Assembly (NCBI GenBank): GCA_028724485.1 | Contig: JAQYCY010000121.1 | Coordinates: forward strand, 1 to 17,243 | Reading direction: 5' to 3' | Length of the DNA stretch: 17,243 bases | Source of the DNA: CAG-917 sp028724485 | GTDB lineage: Bacteria; Bacillota; Clostridia; Christensenellales; CAG-917 | In this document: piece after piece, positions 14,342-17,243 of the stretch | How positions within the stretch are numbered: position 1 is the first letter of the stretch | How the letters are laid out: every line of letters begins with the position of its first letter | Notes under the pieces: generated by a model | Database searches by the model: none | The model's input: the letters and a program-made list of their open reading frames with translations, nothing else | What the model was told of the DNA's origin: nothing | Program-made: the position numbers and the translations under genes

Positions 14342-14370
14342 TTTGTTTCGCCCTATGTGGGCGAAACAAA
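14342..14370 (-). other. 12-bp perfect hairpin inside the seven-gene cluster
   Basis: TTTGTTTCGCCC (14342-14353) pairs perfectly with GGGCGAAACAAA (14359-14370) around a 5-base loop. Neither strand has a T-run after the stem, so it is not a classic terminator. In the 250-base gap between the Snf7-like and TIR genes it could be an mRNA processing or stabilising element, or a partial attenuator that lowers TIR expression. No convincing promoter was found in the rest of this gap. Confidence 0.6.
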
Positions 14371-14490
14371 ACTTAAAAACTTTTATTTAATACTAAAACT
14401 AATGCTTAAAACTCCAAACCATAACTCCGAAACGTTTTTAATTCAAACTTCCAAATCAAAACGTCTGTCAAATAATAGAGCATTTAAAAA

Positions 14491-15093
14491 TTAGTCGTTG
14501 ATAATTTTGTTCTTTTCCTTTGCGATTTCGTCTGCAAGGCTTGAAATACCGCTTGTAACTCCGCCTGTAGGAAGAATAGTTCCGCTGATTTTTGCGCGAG
14601 CGGCATCTATCATAGGACGAACAGATGCGATTTCTTCGCTGCTCCTTGCCTTGTTCGCAGGGTTTGACGTGCGCATTGCGCCTGCCATAGCTTTTTGAGA
14701 AATTTTGATGTTTCTCATATACTTGCTGATTTTAACGTTCGCCCTTTGAATTTTCTTGATGTCAGGCATTTTAGCTTTGTTGCCGGCCATCTTGTCCAAG
14801 GCATTTATTGCCATAGCCATATTTTGAGCAATCGAGTTTGAAACGTTGATAATGTCAAAGTTTGCCTTCGTTTGCGTGAGCGAGCTGATGACGTCGTTAA
14901 GTTCCATAAGGGCACTGACAGCTACGTCATAACTGCCTTGGTCGCCGTTGATTTCCGCTTGAGCCGCAATGTTTGCGTACTCTTGTCTTTTGGCAGTAAG
15001 TTCGTTGATTTGGTCGTTAAAAACTTGCATTTGCTCGTCTCTTTCCATTTGAGCCATAATTTCTTTTTCTGTTTTTGATTTGTAGAAAGCCAT
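14491..15093 (-). CDS. Helical protein with ESCRT-III/Snf7-like layout
   Basis: This 200-residue, almost wholly helical protein has no assigned family that I can prove. Its layout follows eukaryotic ESCRT-III (CHMP/Snf7) subunits. Helix 1 is about 8-48 and ends 'A-N-I-A-A-Q-A-E-I-N-G-D-Q' where CHMPs have an A-K-x-G turn. A long helix (53-103) carries 'A-L-M-E-L-N' then 'T-K-A-N-F-D-I-I' and 'M-A-M-A-I-N-A-L-D-K-M'. Then come 'M-P-D-I-K-K-I' and a further helix (112-141), like the CHMP 'L-P-x-I-Q-K-I'. A Gly/Pro/Thr linker (170-183) precedes a last short helix (184-198) that could be a MIT-interacting motif for the Vps4-like ATPase. The ribosome binding site GAGGAGG lies inside the last codons of the preceding gene, with 2 bases between the genes. 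PspA-type or unrelated coiled coil remains possible. Confidence 0.7.
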   Translation of the reverse strand: MAFYKSKTEKEIMAQMERDEQMQVFNDQINELTAKRQEYANIAAQAEINGDQGSYDVAVSALMELNDVISSLTQTKANFDIINVSNSIAQNMAMAINALDKMAGNKAKMPDIKKIQRANVKISKYMRNIKISQKAMAGAMRTSNPANKARSSEEIASVRPMIDAARAKISGTILPTGGVTSGISSLADEIAKEKNKIIND

Positions 15094-15095
15094 TA

Positions 15096-16118
15096 TTAGT
15101 TTTCCTCCTCGATTTTTGTTGTGACTATTTTGTCCTCTTCAACTTCCCCACCGTTTCCGAGCGTATCAATATCTTTTGCTATACTCTTTGCATTTCTTTT
15201 TGCCATCAACTCTTCTTTGTATCTGAGCGCTTCGTTGTCGATAGGCGCACTCACTTCACCGAAGCTGTTGATTTTTGCCTGATTGTTTTCGATTTTAGGA
15301 ATAAGCGATTTTAAATCGTCTTCCATTTTCTTTAAAGTTGCAACCGCTCTTTCAGGTTCGGCGATAACTTTTTTAAGGTCGTCGATTTTAAGATATGCTT
15401 TCGCTTTGGCAAGTTCGGTCATCGAAAAATCGGACGCTATGATTTTTTCACCGACAAGGTTTGCAATCATATCGAGCAAATCACTGCAAAAACTGTAATT
15501 GCGATAAGTATTGTTCGTTGCGGAAAGTTTGACTTTTACCGCCTTTACCTTGCTTACTAAATTGCCGATTTTTCTCTCGTTTTCCTCTTCCATAATCTGG
15601 TCGTCGAGTTCTTTAATGTCACGCTCCAGATTTGCCATTTCGCCTTCTAAACGTTTTTCGTTTTTGCGATATTCCGACTGAATCTCTTTAAGCTCGTAAA
15701 GTTTGCTCTCCAAATTGCGTCTCGCTCTCGACTCGTTCTTCTTTTTAATGTCCTCCGAAGCGATTTCCGCGTCTACGTCACCGCCGAGGACAGCCGACCA
15801 TTTGTCTATCGTATAATCGAGGTCGTCTACGCTCGACTCAAGTCTTCCGCTAAGGTTTGACTTGAATTGAATTTTTACGTCGTCTATTTGTTCGATAGCC
15901 GTAGCATAAAAACTTTGCACGTCCTCATCGCCCGTTCCGACAACTTCTTCAAAATTCTTCAACAGGCTAATCAGTCTATCGCGAACGGTTTTTATCGTGT
16001 CGGCATTAAGGTCGGGATTGTATCTCTTTTTATCGACGTCAAAAATAAGCCCTTGAAGTTTCTTTGCTACCTCGTCTCTTAGTGAGTTGTTTGCTTTTAC
16101 AGATGGTTTGTATTTCAT
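15096..16118 (-). CDS. Coiled-coil protein of unknown family in ESCRT-like cluster
   Basis: I do not recognise the family. The 340-residue protein is almost all helix: an N-terminal helical bundle (about 10-110), a strongly charged coiled coil (about 120-200, many Glu/Lys/Arg with heptad Leu), a less charged helical part (205-285, including 'C-S-D-L-L-D-M-I-A-N-L-V-G-E-K-I'), and a Glu-rich tail. No signal peptide or membrane segment. The start has AAGGGGG, which overlaps the stop of the SPFH gene; its own last codons supply the ribosome binding site of the Snf7-like gene. That coupling suggests the two helical proteins are made in fixed ratio and bind one another. It could be a second, longer ESCRT-III-like subunit, a scaffold, or a TelA-like protein, but no diagnostic motif of these was seen. 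Confidence 0.75.
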   Translation of the reverse strand: MKYKPSVKANNSLRDEVAKKLQGLIFDVDKKRYNPDLNADTIKTVRDRLISLLKNFEEVVGTGDEDVQSFYATAIEQIDDVKIQFKSNLSGRLESSVDDLDYTIDKWSAVLGGDVDAEIASEDIKKKNESRARRNLESKLYELKEIQSEYRKNEKRLEGEMANLERDIKELDDQIMEEENERKIGNLVSKVKAVKVKLSATNNTYRNYSFCSDLLDMIANLVGEKIIASDFSMTELAKAKAYLKIDDLKKVIAEPERAVATLKKMEDDLKSLIPKIENNQAKINSFGEVSAPIDNEALRYKEELMAKRNAKSIAKDIDTLGNGGEVEEDKIVTTKIEEEN

Positions 16119-16133
16119 TGTCTTTTGTCCCCC

Positions 16134-16787
16134 TTAGCCGATGGCGTTTTTAATTCTGAGTAAATCTTCTTCCGGAATAAATATCTTAGCCGTAAGCGAA
16201 TTAACTTTTATGCCCATATCTTTAACGATGTTTTCGTCATTGATTTTATCGACGATTTTATCGCGTATTTCTTCGGTGTTTGCAGTCATCTCGAAAACCG
16301 AAATTTCCGTTCCGGCAAAGAGCGAACTAAGCGCATCCATAGCCGTCATTTGAAGCGACGACAAAACTCTTTTTTTAATATCGTCAAGCGTTATCGACGA
16401 GCCGAATTTAAAGCTGTTGATAAACGCTCTGTCGTTCACGACTTCGAATACGCATTCGCCGTTTGCGCCGACTCTGTATGCCTGTTCGAGTTTATCGTTT
16501 TTGACTTGAACGTCACCGACGCCCCACAAAATTCTCGGGAACAAAGTGTTGACAAACGCAACCTGAATTTGCTTTTTGAGATAACTCTTATCCTTCGACA
16601 AAAGCTCGTAAATCTTTGCCTCAACGCAAGTCTTGGCAATGAGTTCGAGCTTTTCGTCTATGTAAACGTATGCCTTGTATTGTCTTGGCACCGTCAAATA
16701 GACGTCCTTCGTAAGCTCGACAGGTTCTGCGAATTGAACGATAAGATTTTCGTCCTTAATAGGTTCTAAAACTAATTTCTTTCCCAT
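16134..16787 (-). CDS. SPFH/band 7-like protein, YdjI type
   Basis: This 217-residue protein resembles the soluble SPFH (stomatin/prohibitin/flotillin/HflK) group typified by Bacillus YdjI. The beta-rich N-terminal half has 'Y-L-T-V-P-R-Q-Y-K-A-Y-V-Y-I-D' (30-44). The helix-containing middle is 'I-T-L-D-D-I-K-K-R-V-L-S-S-L-Q' (132-146). The end is the SPFH-typical 'M-G-I-K-V-N-S-L-T' (191-199), followed by 'I-P-E-E-D-L-L-R-I'. There is no N-terminal membrane hairpin, so it would sit on the inner membrane surface or be recruited. SPFH proteins form ring-like lipid-domain scaffolds; YdjI is known to work with the ESCRT-III relative PspA in B. subtilis. The start lies 2 bases after the stop of the XRE gene, whose last codons hold AAGGAG. 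Confidence 0.75.
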   Translation of the reverse strand: MGKKLVLEPIKDENLIVQFAEPVELTKDVYLTVPRQYKAYVYIDEKLELIAKTCVEAKIYELLSKDKSYLKKQIQVAFVNTLFPRILWGVGDVQVKNDKLEQAYRVGANGECVFEVVNDRAFINSFKFGSSITLDDIKKRVLSSLQMTAMDALSSLFAGTEISVFEMTANTEEIRDKIVDKINDENIVKDMGIKVNSLTAKIFIPEEDLLRIKNAIG

Positions 16788-16789
16788 AA

Positions 16790-17149
16790 CTACTCCTTAA
16801 CTTCGTTAAGTTTAATAACTTGACAAATACGTTCAATCGTTTCGTCGTCAAGTCCCTCTTTTGCAACCGCATAAATTACGCTTTTTCTACTCTCGTCAAG
16901 CGATGCCAAATCGAGTTTCATATTTTCAAGTGACATAGCAAGTGCCTTGGTCATCTTTTCTTCGTCTTCAGAAGTCAATTTATAATTGGCTCTTAAGGAA
17001 TCGCAAAGATTATCGGGAACGTTTCGTTTACCGTTTTCGATAGCTGAAAGATAAGATGCGGAAATACCCAATTTTTCCGACATATCCTTTGCGCTATCGC
17101 CACAGTTAATACGAATAATTCTAAGAATTTTACCGAATTCCGTTATCAT
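16790..17149 (-). CDS. XRE-family helix-turn-helix regulator
   Basis: A 119-residue cytoplasmic regulator. Residues about 5-62 form a Cro/C1-type helix-turn-helix: 'S-A-K-D-M-S-E-K-L-G-I-S-A-S-Y-L-S-A-I-E-N-G-K-R', with the recognition helix at 'S-A-S-Y-L-S-A-I-E'. The C-terminal half (65-119) is helical with no recognised ligand domain and may serve dimerisation. It is the first gene of the seven-gene cluster and lies 34 bases below a near-consensus promoter, with AAAGGAG before the ATG. Autoregulation of the whole cluster is likely from this arrangement. What signal relieves it is unknown. Confidence 0.92.
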   Translation of the reverse strand: MITEFGKILRIIRINCGDSAKDMSEKLGISASYLSAIENGKRNVPDNLCDSLRANYKLTSEDEEKMTKALAMSLENMKLDLASLDESRKSVIYAVAKEGLDDETIERICQVIKLNEVKE

Positions 17150-17189
17150 ACTATATTCTCCTTTATTAGATTACTGTTTTACTATGGTC

Positions 17190-17218
17190 ATTATAACACC
17201 TTAAAAATAATTCGTCAA
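17190..17218 (-). promoter_or_regulatory. Near-consensus sigma-A promoter of the XRE-SPFH-ESCRT-like cluster
   Basis: On the minus strand TTGACG (17213-17218), 17 bases, then TATAAT (17190-17195). Start of transcription is expected near 17183. Between it and the start codon AGTAA is repeated 8 bases apart, a possible but unproven XRE site. The strength of the promoter suggests it needs repression. Confidence 0.85.
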
Positions 17219-17243
17219 CAGATGTAACAAAAATTTACAAAGA

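Noticed and set aside
14491..15093. Phage tail or secretion (ESX/LXG-type) helical protein
   Set aside because: No WxG motif, no secretion or toxin neighbours, and the context of SPFH and Vps4-like genes fits ESCRT-like proteins better.
16119..16135. Shared AAGGGGGACAA leader sequence before the coiled-coil gene and the PII-like gene at 8115 as a regulatory motif
   Set aside because: Both are simply ribosome binding sites at the same spacing; two occurrences are too few to claim a common control.

Overview
The window looks like a chromosomal piece of an uncultured low-to-mid GC Firmicute, probably an anaerobic, gut-type Clostridia lineage. This rests on AAGGAGG-type ribosome binding sites, sigma-A style promoters (TTGACG-N17-TATAAT), a BspA-like leucine-rich-repeat surface protein, a free-standing NuoE-like [2Fe-2S] protein, and a DUF1538/PII operon. 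No rRNA, tRNA, insertion sequence, phage or CRISPR array was seen. The genetic code appears standard.

Left part (1-5504). A membrane-anchored LRR protein runs off the left edge. It is followed, all on the minus strand, by a NuoE/HndA-like thioredoxin-fold ferredoxin, the ammonia-dependent NAD synthetase NadE, and an alpha/beta hydrolase of the monoacylglycerol lipase type with an odd Ala/Lys/Glu tail. MurG reads divergently on the plus strand. These are mostly separate housekeeping transcription units with recognisable promoters and dyads.

Middle part (5505-10615). On the plus strand there are a membrane-anchored, all-beta-looking protein of unknown function, a strong terminator, and a small Pro/Asn-rich membrane protein whose promoter may give a leaderless mRNA. 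It abuts tail-to-tail, with no spacer, a minus-strand operon of a two-repeat DUF1538 (UmpA/UmpB-like) membrane transporter and two tandem PII-like regulators. That operon has a strong promoter about 390 bases upstream and a leader full of degenerate repeats.

Right part (10616-17218). This is the most interesting region. Seven minus-strand genes lie in one row behind a near-consensus promoter: XRE regulator, SPFH/YdjI-like protein, 340-residue coiled-coil protein, 200-residue helical protein with the layout of an ESCRT-III/Snf7 subunit, zinc ribbon-TIR-transmembrane protein, MIT-like-plus-AAA+ ATPase of the Vps4/katanin type, and zinc ribbon-trypsin-like (HtrA-type) protease. Several stop codons overlap the next gene's ribosome binding site. 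I read it as a candidate bacterial ESCRT-like membrane-remodelling or repair module with its own Vps4-like disassembly ATPase, wired to a TIR (possible NADase) effector or sensor and a protease. It resembles a PspA-YdjGHI envelope-stress operon in general logic but has different parts. The family calls for SPFH, TIR, AAA+ and protease rest on visible motifs. The ESCRT-III call and the functional reading are inference.
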